DNA from: Ricordea florida
Lineage: Eukaryota > Cnidaria > Anthozoa > Corallimorpharia > Ricordeidae
DNA: 64,000 nt
Reading direction: 5' to 3'
Assembly: GCA_949710005.1 (NCBI GenBank)
Contig: OX453273.1
Span: forward strand, 3,932,706 to 3,996,705
Shown here in pieces: positions 41,801 to 48,042 of this stretch. How positions within the stretch are numbered: the first letter of the stretch is position 1; every line of letters begins with the position of its first letter. The notes under the pieces were generated by a model. The model did no database searches. It saw only the letters and a list, made by a program, of their open reading frames with translations, and was not told the DNA's origin. The translations under genes were made by a program, and so were the position numbers.

Positions 41801-44664
41801 TAGCACTTTGGTTACATGTCACGAAACATTGCGTTACATATAGGCAGGGCTTTCAATACGAATTGTAGTAGCAGGAGAATCGTGTTAAGTAACGAGAGAA
41901 TATTCTGAAAGCACTCCACATCTAAATTTAAACCTAGCTCAGGCCATCTAAATTTGGCCGGAGAATTCTTTGCAGTAGCCGGAGAATTCTTCGTTGTCAT
42001 ATAGGTGAGTCGTGCCGTCTTCCGTGCGTGGTTGTAATTCTTTGTACTGTTTGTTATAGTGGATATTAAACAACTGGTCAGGAAGTTCAGGAGGCATCGG
42101 AAGTTTATGGTCCAGAAAAAGGTACGTAACATTTAGCCAACGGTCAAACACGAGAAAGAGTGATTAATCATCTGTAAAAAAGCCGTGAATGCAGTTGAAA
42201 TACAACATGAAGCTAACTACAACATGGCGATTCTATTGGAGACGATCAGCGCCAACACCCATCGAACCTTCAACAACACCAAGGAGCGACAGAAGCAGAA
42301 CTTCGAAAATCTCCTTAAAAAGAAAGCAAGCAACCAGCCAGCATCTAACGTTAACTAAACGAACTGGGTCATTAACCTGTCTTCCAGAAAGCGATCAACA
42401 TCCAAGTGACTCCGTCGTGAGTCAAAAGAACAAATTTATGTTATTATCAAAATACCACGATGAATAACAGTCTATTTCATAACTTGAAGCTTAGTATTTT
42501 TCATGACACGGTATTTTTTTCGCAGATACCTGATGCAATTCTTTAAGAAAATAATGTTGAAAGGATTAAAAATTATTGATATAAGAACGATAAGTGCTCA
42601 TCATATTCCAAACACGTGCTGGTGCGTGATTTTCGTTGTCTTTGCTTTGTTAACTTTTAAGATTACGTAAGAGGCGATTGCCACACTAGATGTATGGGGA
42701 AAAATGCTGTCAACACATTTGTGTCTGAAATGTTATGTCGTTGTGCTGGCGTCTTTTTCGCTGCAATTTTCATTCGCATGTAGTTGTTATTGTTGCTGTG
42801 TTGTTTTCGTTATTCTGTAGACATTTGTTCAGGGTTTTTTCTTCTTGTCAGTAGATATTTTGCTATGGTCGCCTTTTGTGTGTTGCACCAGTTGGTAATG
42901 GACAATCTGTTCTGGTTTTGTTGCAGTTGTTAATAAATGTTTTGTTATGGTTATATTACATTGTGTCATGGTTGTGTTGCAGTTGTTAAGAGACATTTTG
43001 TTTTGTTATTTCAGGAGCAGTACGAGTTTTGCTACCGGACGATTCTGTTTTATGCCTATCAGTTTGTCAGTCTAGGTACGTGTGAGCTGAGGAAATGTTA
43101 TATTTTCTATTTAACGGACGTTATGTTTGTAACCGAAACACTTTTATGTGTTGATCATCACGTTTTTCTATTGTCTTTATTTGTAGAAAAAGCAGCGATT
43201 GCGCTCAAGAACTCAAAGGGTAAACATTCTTGTGACGTCTACACGACGCCAGCGATGTGCTCAGCGGTCGGGGAAAAACAGCAAAGTGTTGATGATATCA
43301 GTTTCCTCGGTGAGATTTGCGACGATGAGGACTCTGAAAGCGAAGATGAAAGTGCGGAAGATATTCCTCCTGAGTCCGATAAGAATCAGTATGTTGGTGC
43401 TGAAGATGCGAGGATCAGCAACCAGTATGCCAACTTGGAGCGCTTGTTAGCAGCCAGAGAAAATTTAAATTCGCGATCGGAGGACTGTGATAGTGAAGAG
43501 GAACGTTGTGTAAACCATGGTGATAATCCCGTGGGTGGTGGTGAGGGGAGCAATGTACATCACAATGGCGGACTGCAGCAAGAGGAGTTCGAAGGAGGAC
43601 CCACTACGGAAGAATCTCGGAGTGACGTAAAAGGTGAAAAAGCTGTATTAGATAATGAAGATACTGGAAACACTAGCGAAAAGCCAACTGAAACCTATGT
43701 TATTACAGAAAGCGAAAACAGTGACACAATGCAAACAGAGGAAGCGGTCCAGAAAAGGTCTGGTACTAGTGAAAAAGAGGAGACTGGCGATAAGAACCCG
43801 GAAGAAGAACGGTACGAATCAATCGAGACCGGGCAAGAGAAGGGAATTACCCAAGATGGATTCTGTAGCGACACAGCTAAACGTTCGCTACAACAACCAC
43901 TAGAAAAGGCTGAGAAAGAAGACACTCAGATGGGGCTTGAACGAAAACTGAGTACAGAAGGAAATCACCAGCAACTGACCGAGAGGGACGCGGGCTATGA
44001 ACATACACATTCACTGTCGATTGAAGAAGAAAATACAGAGAACAGTGAAGCAAAGAATGAAGAACAAACTGACAAACAGGAACAAGGAAAAGCTGGTAAA
44101 CTTGCAAAACCAGAAACCAACGAACAGAAGCAACAAGAAACCAGTAAACTGAAACAAGAAGAACGTAGTAAACAGGAGCTACAACAAGGTAGCAAACAGG
44201 AAAAACAAGAAACTAATAAACTGGAACAAGAAACTAGTGACCAAGAAAAACAAGAAACTGGCAAACAGCAAAAACAAGAAAGTAGCAAACACGAAAAACA
44301 AGAAGCTAGCAAACAGAAAAAGTACGAAGCAAGTAAACAGGAAAAACGAGAATCTAACGAACAGGAGCAAGAAGGAGCTAGTATACAGGAACAAGCAGAG
44401 GTAAGAGGAGAAAACGAAGTATCGCAGCAAGACAGTCAACCAAGAACAACAACAGAAAAAGAAGAACAGAAACTAGAAGAGACGAAAGGAAATTGTGTAG
44501 AGGAAGAAATAGCAGATCTAAATGCCGAGCAACGAGCAGAGCTGTTAGAAAATCAGCTGGAACTAAATTACGAAGGAAGCGGGCTTCCTACATCCCGACT
44601 AGATGAGACGTGTGGAGAAACGAGTGTAGAAAAAGGAGCAAGAGGCGAGGAAAATTTGAACTAA
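4499..44664 (+). CDS. PTPN23: PTPN23/HD-PTP orthologue, BRO1 and tyrosine phosphatase domain protein (39 coding exons)
   Basis: The assembled coding sequence is 8289 nt (2762 aa plus stop), with every junction GT/AG and every phase consistent. Order of parts: BRO1 domain (about residues 8-370), helical V-like domain (about 375-710), Pro/Gln-rich linker passing into a charged region (711-2007), classical PTP domain (about 2010-2270) and an acidic tail (2271-2762). Human PTPN23 is 1636 aa, so the linker and tail are greatly expanded here. Known of the family: HD-PTP is an ALIX relative that binds ESCRT-III CHMP4 through BRO1 and ESCRT-0/I partners through the V and Pro-rich parts, driving sorting of ubiquitinated receptors at endosomes. 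The start ATG at 4499 is chosen because the first 28 codons ([17 protein letters not shown]...) align with the human N-terminus and splice in phase into YIREHYHED. Details are in the following entries. Confidence 0.93.
5413..5512. repeat. Inverted-repeat MITE family A copy
   Basis: Starts TTAACCCTATACGCCC and ends GGGAAAGGGTTAA, with the inner block ACTCTGGCTAATGCCAGACGATTT shared with the other copies. It lies 125 bp upstream of PTPN23 exon 3. Confidence 0.75.
5790..6347 (-). repeat. Dispersed repeat B, copy 2 (possible solo LTR), opposite orientation
   Basis: Read on the minus strand from 6347 it begins TGTTATAAGGAGAACCTTCTAGAA and then follows the same order of blocks as 260-830, including TATAAATAG (TATA-like) and GTAAGAAATAGCTTGTTAGC. 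It sits in the third PTPN23 intron. The two copies are clearly diverged. Confidence 0.45.
6777..6878. repeat. Inverted-repeat MITE family A copy
   Basis: Ends TTAACCCTTTCACTCCC / GGGAGTGAAAGGGTTAA are perfectly complementary, so this copy is a neat hairpin. It carries the shared middle block ATTTTACTCTG...GATTTTACTC and lies in the third PTPN23 intron. Confidence 0.8.
8875..8974. repeat. Inverted-repeat MITE family A copy
   Basis: TTACCCTTTAAGCC at the left and GGCTTAAAGGGTTA at the right, directly abutting the repeat C element that starts at 8975. It lies in PTPN23 intron 6. Confidence 0.75.
8975..9265. repeat. Hairpin repeat C, copy 1
   Basis: This is nearly identical over about 290 bp to 38726-39016. 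Inside it, AGCATGGTTTGTAGTGATAT... and its complement ...ATATCACGTACAAATCATGC form arms of about 70 bases. The conserved 75-codon open frame shared by the two copies falls across this hairpin and is explained by the copy relationship, not by protein function. Confidence 0.8.
9446..9463. repeat. Poly(C) tract
   Basis: A run of about 18 cytosines within intron 6 of PTPN23. It is low-complexity sequence only, prone to length error in assembly. Confidence 0.9.
10867..12289. other. PTPN23 intron 8, no gene seen
   Basis: AT-rich intron of about 1.4 kb. It contains a small (ATCA)n microsatellite at 12003-12027, after which TTTTATTTGCCTTTTTACC... could be the tail of a LINE fragment, since short tetranucleotide tails are common there. 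Nothing else is recognised. Confidence 0.6.
12368..14419. other. PTPN23: PTPN23 introns 9 and 10 around exon 10
   Basis: Intron sequence on both sides of the short exon 13243-13296, with no independent gene recognised. A poly(T) tract lies at about 13789-13801 and the palindrome 14012-14178 in the second intron. Confidence 0.6.
14012..14178. repeat. Long near-perfect hairpin MITE
   Basis: AAGAAGCCTTAGCCATGTAT at the left matches the complement of ATACACGGCTTAGGCTTCTT at the right. The complementarity continues through ACACTGTGATAAAACACGACGGACATTTGAGAACAC and up to a small loop near 14090. Arms are about 80 bases with few mismatches, which suggests fairly recent insertion. Confidence 0.8.
14560..15914. 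mobile_element. Element bounded by repeated GTTACGGACGTTAC motifs, class unknown
   Basis: The 14-mer GTTACGGACGTTAC or a one- to three-base variant occurs five times forward at the left (14563, 14744, 14932, 14954, 14977) and three times as the complement GTAACGTCCGTAAC at the right (15706, 15729, 15897). Outermost copies read TTTGTTACGG and, inverted, TTTTGTTACGG. This is the layout of a non-autonomous DNA element with multiple terminal and subterminal repeats, about 1.35 kb. No transposase frame was seen and no certain target duplication. Confidence 0.5.
19700..20462. mobile_element. Non-autonomous DNA transposon with perfect TIRs, 763 bp
   Basis: The first 21 bases (from CAGGCCTTCTGACAGGG) and the last 21 are exact complements. 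They are flanked by the 6-bp direct repeat CATGTA at 19694-19699 and 20463-20468. Both ends carry several CCGCACAAT subterminal motifs. There is no long open frame, so a transposase would have to act in trans. The superfamily is not certain; CAG-ended termini and the short duplication leave several possibilities. It lies in intron 17 of PTPN23. Confidence 0.8.
20883..20912. repeat. Perfect 30-bp palindrome
   Basis: AGCGGGCCGTTAATG followed by its exact complement, with no loop. It lies in a short CG-containing stretch with GCGGGCCG repeated nearby (20866), inside PTPN23 intron 17. Confidence 0.85.
21011..21154. repeat. Hairpin MITE
   Basis: The left arm ATAATCACATGACTTTTG... is mirrored at the right (...CAAAAGTCATGTGATTGTC). 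The central part GCATCATTTGCGCCC/GGGCGCAAATGATGC is perfect around a CG-rich loop. Confidence 0.75.
21855..21911. repeat. Short palindrome
   Basis: TGCTTTATCATGTATAAAACAC and GTGTTTTATTCATGATAAAGCA form arms of about 22 bases around a 12-base loop in intron 18 of PTPN23. Confidence 0.7.
22312..22413. repeat. Inverted-repeat MITE family A copy
   Basis: TTAGCCCTTTAAGCCCCGA at the left and TCGGGGCTTAAAGGGTTAA at the right. It is in the reverse orientation to the copy at 79-180 (GTAAAATCGTCTGGCATTAGCCAG in the middle). It ends 54 bp before exon 19 of PTPN23. Confidence 0.8.
23303..24971. other. PTPN23: PTPN23 intron 20
   Basis: Intron of about 1.7 kb. It holds the partial family A repeat at 24676-24745. 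A stretch at about 24500-24840 repeats variants of GAGACTTTGAGAC / CCAAGACTT and looks like degenerate interspersed sequence. No coding sequence is supported. Confidence 0.55.
24676..24745. repeat. Inverted-repeat MITE family A, truncated copy
   Basis: Contains GACAAGTAAAATCATCTGGTG and the right terminus GGGCTTAAAGGGTTAA, but the left terminus is missing. Confidence 0.7.
26896..26953 (+). repeat. tRNA-like SINE head, degraded
   Basis: GCTGGTGGAGCATTGCACCGG... followed by CGCGCGTTTGAATACCG and TTCCAGCC resembles the D-arm-to-T-arm part of a tRNA-derived SINE with a B-box-like GTTTGAATACC. The A box is damaged, so this is not a functional tRNA gene. Confidence 0.4.
27275..27625. repeat. Tandem duplication, unit about 175 bp
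   Basis: Two head-to-tail copies begin ATTCTTATGGTAGGGC at 27276 and 27451, and both end CGAATT(A/G)TGAAAGGG(C/T)C(C/T)TGTGTAAA-like. They differ mainly in an A-run (about 27354 versus 27522) and a few substitutions. It lies in intron 26 of PTPN23. Confidence 0.85.
28534..32423 (+). other. PTPN23: PTPN23 exon 29: giant Pro/Gln-rich linker exon (1296 codons)
   Basis: A single 3890-nt exon carries residues 711 to about 2007. The first ~900 residues are dominated by Pro, Gln, Ser and His with dense PQ, QQP and PPF-type motifs. A pure Gln-rich block follows around 31220-31335 (CAG/CAA runs). Then comes a charged, probably coiled segment (31365-32110), and finally a conserved stretch leading to the PTP domain ([13 protein letters not shown], then [18 protein letters not shown]). 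Human HD-PTP has a Pro-rich linker of some 450 residues here, so this is an expansion by low-complexity growth. No clear PTAP/PSAP motif was seen. Being intrinsically disordered, it probably acts as a scaffold for SH3/UEV-type partners (inference). Confidence 0.88.
32694..32760 (+). repeat. tRNA-like SINE head (A and B box)
   Basis: TCTCCTGTAGTTCAGTGGTAGG contains a good A box (TAGTTCAGTGG), and GGCTCGACTCCC 30 bases on is a one-mismatch B box. There is no matching acceptor stem, so it is better read as a tRNA-derived SINE or tRNA pseudogene than as a tRNA gene. Confidence 0.5.
33142..33282. repeat. Hairpin MITE
   Basis: CACTTAATGTATGGT at the left and ACCATACATTAAGTG at the right are complementary. 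The inner blocks GAGTCCTGATGTTTCCCGAG and its near-complement repeat the pattern, with TTTCCCGAG recurring several times. Confidence 0.8.
33468..33552. repeat. Hairpin repeat
   Basis: AATATAAATTCTTCTTTTGTCACAC... is mirrored by ...GTGTGACAAAAGAAGAATTTACATT, with GTGAAGTCAC and CACGTAGTGA in the loop region. Confidence 0.75.
34156..34588. mobile_element. Putative non-autonomous TIR element, 433 bp
   Basis: The termini TTACCGGGGCCCAG and CTGGGCCCCGGTAA are exact 14-bp inverted complements. The interior has no open frame and contains repeats such as TTCACGATGGAAGGTTCAC. A target duplication was not identified with confidence. It sits in intron 30 of PTPN23. Confidence 0.5.
35190..35460 (-). repeat. 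tRNA-derived SINE
   Basis: Read on the minus strand, a tRNA-like head (GCCCGGTTAGCTCAGTTGGC with an A box, then GTGAGTTCAAAC with a B box, about 35385-35456) is followed by a body containing AACACTCAAGGTCTTAAAAT and GACATCTGCAAATGG. This layout matches tRNA-headed SINEs common in marine invertebrate genomes (from general knowledge). It lies in intron 31 of PTPN23. Confidence 0.6.
35461..36291. other. PTPN23: Rest of PTPN23 intron 31
   Basis: No gene or clear repeat was recognised. The short open frames here lack family resemblance and conserved motifs. Confidence 0.5.
37288..37680 (+). repeat. 42-bp minisatellite, about nine units
   Basis: Tandem units of 42 bases (CATAATGTAGTAACTACAAC followed by ACATAATGAAGAAGACACACAA) with few variants. 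Because 42 is divisible by three, long open frames run through it in several frames on both strands, but codon content is the repeat itself. It lies in intron 33 of PTPN23, starting about 70 bp after the exon. Confidence 0.9.
37797..37895. repeat. Trinucleotide microsatellite (ATT/GTT/CTT)
   Basis: Mixed runs of ATT, GTT and CTT units over about 100 bases in intron 33 of PTPN23. Confidence 0.85.
37923..38575. mobile_element. Pogo/Tigger-like non-autonomous element, 653 bp
   Basis: The termini CAGTCGAACCCCG and (inverted) CAGAGGAACCCCG are flanked by TA on both sides (37921-37922 and 38576-38577), as for Tc1/pogo elements. Subterminal GGTCACC / GGTGACC and AATACGGCC motifs recur near both ends. 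No transposase frame is present, so it would depend on a source elsewhere. The family assignment rests on the CAG...AACCCCG termini and the TA duplication. Confidence 0.65.
38578..38735. repeat. Imperfect simple repeat (TTAGTG/TATTAG)
   Basis: Variants of GTGTTAGTGTTAGTG and ATTAGTATTAGTATT over about 150 bases between the pogo-like element and repeat C copy 2. Confidence 0.75.
38726..39016. repeat. Hairpin repeat C, copy 2
   Basis: Nearly identical to 8975-9265, with the same internal inverted arms (AGCATGGTTTGTAGTGATAT and ATATCACGTACAAATCATGC). The few differences are scattered substitutions. It ends 86 bp before exon 34 of PTPN23. Confidence 0.8.
39515..39715 (+). repeat. tRNA-like SINE fragment
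   Basis: GGTAGTTTAGAGGTTATCCTG (A-box-like) and GGAGTTCGAGCCCT (B-box-like) precede CCACCCAGGTGTATAAATGG and GCTACCGGCGAGAAAATGC, a body sequence typical of a widespread invertebrate SINE (from memory). It ends in a poly(G) run at about 39692-39705. It lies in intron 34 of PTPN23. Confidence 0.55.
40330..40660. repeat. Palindromic repeat region
   Basis: CTCGCAATCTGATTGGCT at 40363 is complementary to AACCAATCAGATTGCGAG near 40476-40494. The flanking TTTTACCACAAT at 40332 and ATTGTGGTAAAA at 40588, and GTCGATAAGAGT and ACTCTTATCGAC, are also complementary. This indicates a larger nested inverted repeat in intron 35 of PTPN23. Confidence 0.6.
41089..42059. other. PTPN23: PTPN23 intron 36, nothing recognised
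   Basis: AT-rich intron with a weak inverted pair (ACGCTGGTTTGAAATAATG and CATTATTTCAAACCATCG, 41671-41735). No gene or known repeat family is seen. Confidence 0.5.
42179..42357 (+). pseudogene. Coding-like fragment, possibly a retroelement relic
   Basis: One frame reads through about 58 codons with protein-like composition, including [30 protein letters not shown] and FENLLKKK, then stops at 42355-42357. It has no conserved splice sites and no partner exon, and sits in intron 37 of PTPN23 in the same strand. The basic KERQKQ-type segment recalls fragments of retroelement proteins, but I cannot name the family. Confidence 0.3.
43187..44664 (+). other. PTPN23: PTPN23 terminal exon 39: acidic, Lys/Gln/Glu-repeat C-terminal tail
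   Basis: The last exon joins in phase to [14 protein letters not shown] and runs 1478 nt to the TAA at 44662-44664. It encodes about 490 residues, first an acidic part ([18 protein letters not shown]), later an imperfect repeat of about nine to ten residues of the type [20 protein letters not shown] between about 44080 and 44400. Human HD-PTP has a shorter Pro-rich/PEST tail, so this tail is lineage-specific. Low complexity and charge predict disorder or single helix; no domain is recognised. Confidence 0.85.
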
Positions 44665-45401
44665 ACACGAAACCGTTGCACAATGAAGGTCTATCTTTAA
44701 TGATCAGTCGCTGCCTTGTGTACCAGACCAAAACACAAAACACTGGAGGACACCTCACTACCCCTCCCTTGGGGAAAAGCTAGTACACGCAAGGATGGGG
44801 GGTGGGGGCGGGGGCGGGGGCGGGTAGTTTAACGTTGGTTTGACTGGGCTGGAAGTCCAGCTAGTTTCTTGCTCGGTAATAGTAAATACGTTATCATCCG
44901 CCAGTTGAATTCACGATATGAAACAATGAGGCAAGTTCAGTGCTTTGAAAGGTACTTTGTACATCAGACCTATTCCTGGATTTAGAATTAGAATTTGAAA
45001 TATTTTTTTCCGCCCAGCTTGTTGACAAAGGGCGATTGCATCGATAGCTATCTAAGCAACAAAGATAACTAACAGTGGAATATTGAAGTGCTGTTTTTCG
45101 CAAATGGCTAGGCTTTCAATTTAAATTGTAATTTTTTTCAGCGGCTGTTTTGAATCCTTTAGTTTCAACACTTGGTTGCTGATAGTAACAATCGTCTAAT
45201 TGTTGTCGGACTTTACAGGAACGAGTTGTCATTTATAAGTAACCGTTTCTTGTTATTTCGAGTGTGTGACTTAGTCATACCTTTATTTGTTTGTATTGAA
45301 AAAAAAAGAATGAAAACCGAGAACAATAATGGGCTTTTAAACTTGTAAATACACGCAGGACACGAATCCTGAATGGTAGGATTGAATTTTCTTCTAATAA
45401 A
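44665..45401 (+). other. PTPN23: PTPN23 3' UTR candidate with poly(A) signal
   Basis: Sequence after the stop codon up to an AATAAA at 45396-45401, the first clear canonical signal found downstream. It contains a G-rich run at 44796-44824. The true 3' end is not proven; cryptic signals may be used. Confidence 0.45.
44796..44824 (+). other. G-rich tract with quadruplex potential
   Basis: GGGGGGTGGGGGCGGGGGC followed by GGGGGCGGG gives four or more G-runs separated by single bases, a textbook quadruplex-forming pattern. It is transcribed in the sense strand if the 3' UTR extends this far. Confidence 0.7.
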
Positions 45402-45959
45402 TCCAAAATGTATTCTTGAAAACATGCCGTGTATAATTTTGTTTCCAAAAACCGGTAGTTTTTGTTAAGCTTTCTCCCAAATGAGTTGAATTTGCGTAAA
45501 AGGCTTGGTCCTCATGTCACGGGTAAACGTTCTGTCACTTCCCCCCTACCCCACCATACCTTGGTTTCCCTTTATGGTTGATTTTCCCGATTCATATTAT
45601 ACATCAGGGTGGGGTAGATAGGAAATTTTTGTGTATGGCTTGAACCGCAATCCACGGATAAAAATTAGGAAAGCTCACGATCCGATCGCCTACTTGGTGG
45701 AGAGGAGGGGGGATATTTGTCAATTACTGACCTTCACAAAAGTTGACAGCGTAAACGTTGCAGAGGCGCCTTACGTCTCTGAGCCTTTGTTTAGGGACCA
45801 CTAGTACGATTGTGTGACCTCTATAGGCTGAGGTAACGCACCCTAGCTGCTCGTGACATCTAAAGCGGAAATTTGCCCCACTTTTCGTTCGTTCAGGTAG
45901 GTACTTCATATATAGTAATTATAATGTACCCCAATAGTGTTTTTCTACAATACTTCAAC
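45402..45959. other. Intergenic, nothing recognised
   Basis: Unique-looking sequence between PTPN23 and the satellite. Small open frames show no family resemblance. Confidence 0.5.
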
Positions 45960-46890
45960 TACTTTGTTACTTTGCTTACTTGAGATACTGTACTTACTTG
46001 AGTTTCTTGGTTCATTGGGATACTTTACTTACTTGAGTTACTTTGGTTAATTGGGATACTTTACTTACTTGAGTTACTTTACTTACTTGAGATACTTTGC
46101 TTACTTGAGTTACTTTACTTACTTGAGATACCTTGCTTACTTGAGATACTTTACTTACTTGAGTTACTTTGGTTACTTGAGAAAGTTTGGTTACTTGAGA
46201 TACTTTGGTTACTTGAGATACTTTGCCTACTTGAGATACTTTACTTACTTGAGATACTGCACTTACCTGAGTTACTTTGGTTACTTGAGATACTTTACTT
46301 ACCTGAGTTACTTTGGTTACTTGAGATACTTTACTTACTTAAGTTACTTTTCTTACTTGAGATACTTTGCTTAGTTGAGATACTTTGCTTACTTGAGATA
46401 CTTTACTTAAGATACTGCACTTACTTGAGTTACTTTGCTTACTTGGGATACTTTACTTACTTAAGTTACTTTGGTTACTTGAGATACTTTGGTTACTTGA
46501 GATACTTTGGTTACTTGAGATACTTTACTTGAGATACTTTGCTTACCTAAATTACTTTACTTACTTGAGATACTTTACTTACTTGAGATACTGCACTTAC
46601 TTGAGATACTTTACTTACTTGAGTTACTTTGGTTACGTGAGATACTTTGGTTACTTGAGATGCTGCACTTACTTGAGTTACTTTGGTTATTTGAGATACA
46701 TTACTTACTTGAGTTACTTTGGTTACTTGAGATACTTTGGTTACTTGAGATACTTTGCTTACTTGAGATACTTTGCTTACTTGAATTACTTTACTTACTT
46801 GAGTTACTTTGGTTACTTGAGGTACTTTACTTACTTGAGTTACTTTGGTTACTAGTGATACTTTGCTTACTTGAGATACTTTACTTACTT
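45960..46890 (+). repeat. 15-bp satellite array, left block
   Basis: Tandem variants of a 15-base unit TTACTTGAGATACTT, alternating GAGATACTTT and GAGTTACTTT with TTACTTAC/TTGGTTAC. The open frames through it encode YLRYF/YLSYF repeats and reflect only the period. The array continues in the same orientation at 63422, so the Polinton is inserted inside one array. Confidence 0.9.
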
Positions 46891-46895
46891 GCTGA

Positions 46896-48042
46896 GAGAG
46901 TGATAAAACTACGCTTCTAGGACACAGGAATTTAATCAAGGATTTTTTAGCTAATACCCTAAAGTCTTACCAAAGATTTAACAGAGATTTATACAGGATT
47001 ATTTCTAGAGCACAGGGTGGCCCTAGAGCACAGGGTTGTTCTAAGACACAGGAATTTAATCAAGGATTTTTTTGGGTAAATTTTAAAAATTAGTCTTAAA
47101 AAATTTAATCAAATATTTATCAGAGATTTATACAGGATTTATTGGATAATATTTATATGTCTCAAAAGTCTTACCAAAGATTTATCAGAGATTTATACAG
47201 GATTATTTCTAGGACACAGGTATAAAATTTAAATGAAGTTTTTAAAAAAATTGATTTAAAGAAAAGAAATAAATGTTAATTTAAGGTAGTAGATACCCGC
47301 AGATTTGTAAAAAATTGACCATTTCCAAAATAAAGGTTTATGCATGTCAAGACCCTCTCTAATGCTTCTATTACGTTTATTTTAGTTAGTTTTACCTGGT
47401 TAATATGCCGTAGAATGGCTTTGTTTCTCAAAAAAGTGGAAATTTTATGTATAGAAAAAGTTAGCGTTTTTTACTATAATGCTGTATTGGGGCAGGTCGT
47501 TTGAGAAAACGAATTGTTCAATTTTCATGAAATTTGGTGACCTTATGTTTTTTTAGGTGTAGAATGCAATGATGTGGTTTTTGAAGCCATGAGACTAAAA
47601 CTTGGCTCAGTAAAAGCATGCCAACATGAAGAAAAAATATTTTTCAACTTTGATCGTTGCCATGGAAACATCACCCCCCCAGACCTTTATGAAAAGTAGA
47701 TCATTGCATTCTACAATGCTTTTTGTATCTCCTTGCCAATTTTGGCTGTGATCAGACTGATTTTGAAGGAGATTGACCTGCCCCAAAATTATAGGTATCT
47801 CACAACGGGTGCCCAAGTACACACCCCTCCATGCCAAGAAGTGCGCAATGATACTTGGCGAAAATATGTTCCAATGGTAGTTGAAACAATGTACTTTTGA
47901 CCCATTATGAGTTTTTGTTCAATATCTGTACTTATCATGGAACACTCCTTAAAACAAATTTCACAAAATTGTGTCGTTTTTGCGGGTATCTACTACCTTA
48001 AAAAGAAGAATTAATATACAAAATGGAACAACTAAAAGATTT
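46896..48042 (+). repeat. Left terminal inverted repeat of the Polinton (430 bp, interrupted)
   Basis: Matches the complement of 62991-63420. Without the nested element (47285-47997 plus one TTAA) both TIRs are 430 bp. Inside, a unit TCTTACCAAAGATTTA(A/T)CAG followed by AGATTTATACAGGATT occurs twice (about 46968 and 47166), and ACACAGGAATTTAATCAAGG occurs twice (46921 and 47046). The inner end runs through the start codon and the first six codons of the gene at 48023. Confidence 0.9.
47285..47997. mobile_element. Non-autonomous TTAA-target element, 713 bp, nested in the left TIR
   Basis: Termini GGTAGTAGATACCCGCA and its exact complement are flanked by TTAA at 47281-47284 and 47998-48001, as made by piggyBac and Kolobok-type transposases. 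Removing it and one TTAA gives exactly the sequence found in the right TIR (AATTTAAAAAGAAG, near 63023-63036). It has no transposase gene. It sits 25 bp before the start codon at 48023, between that gene and the rest of the TIR. Confidence 0.9.

Larger units (their letters stand above)
33606..43075 (+). other. PTPN23: PTPN23 exons 30-38: tyrosine phosphatase domain with canonical catalytic residues
   Basis: Exons: 33606-33702, 34993-35060, 36292-36429, 37087-37218, 39103-39155, 39851-39952, 41012-41088, 42060-42121, 43015-43075. Motifs: pTyr loop [44 protein letters not shown] loop GWPDYGVP (D about 2169), P-loop [13 protein letters not shown] (catalytic Cys about 2203, Arg about 2209) and Q-loop MVQKKEQYEF. 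From memory, human HD-PTP has His in place of the NRY Tyr, WPE in place of WPD, and Ser in place of the Ala after HCS, changes tied to its lack of activity. This protein keeps the active-type residue at all three positions. The P-loop has GRAG rather than the usual GRTG. Catalytic competence is therefore plausible but untested. Confidence 0.9.

Noticed and set aside
43995-44439. Antisense Cys/Ser/Phe-rich frames opposite the PTPN23 tail
   Set aside because: Mirror image of the Lys/Gln/Glu repeat on the coding strand, with no independent support.
45724-45909. 61-codon minus-strand frame between PTPN23 and the satellite
   Set aside because: No recognisable motif, no exon signals and no neighbours that would suggest a gene.
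46051-46855. Open frames encoding long YLRYF/YLSYF repeats on the plus strand, and SKVSQV-type repeats on the minus strand
   Set aside because: They follow from a 15-bp satellite whose period is a multiple of three. Both strands are open and there is no start context or conserved domain. The same holds for 63421-63906.
45960-46890. CRISPR-like array
   Set aside because: The repeats are directly tandem with no unique spacers and lie in a eukaryotic context.
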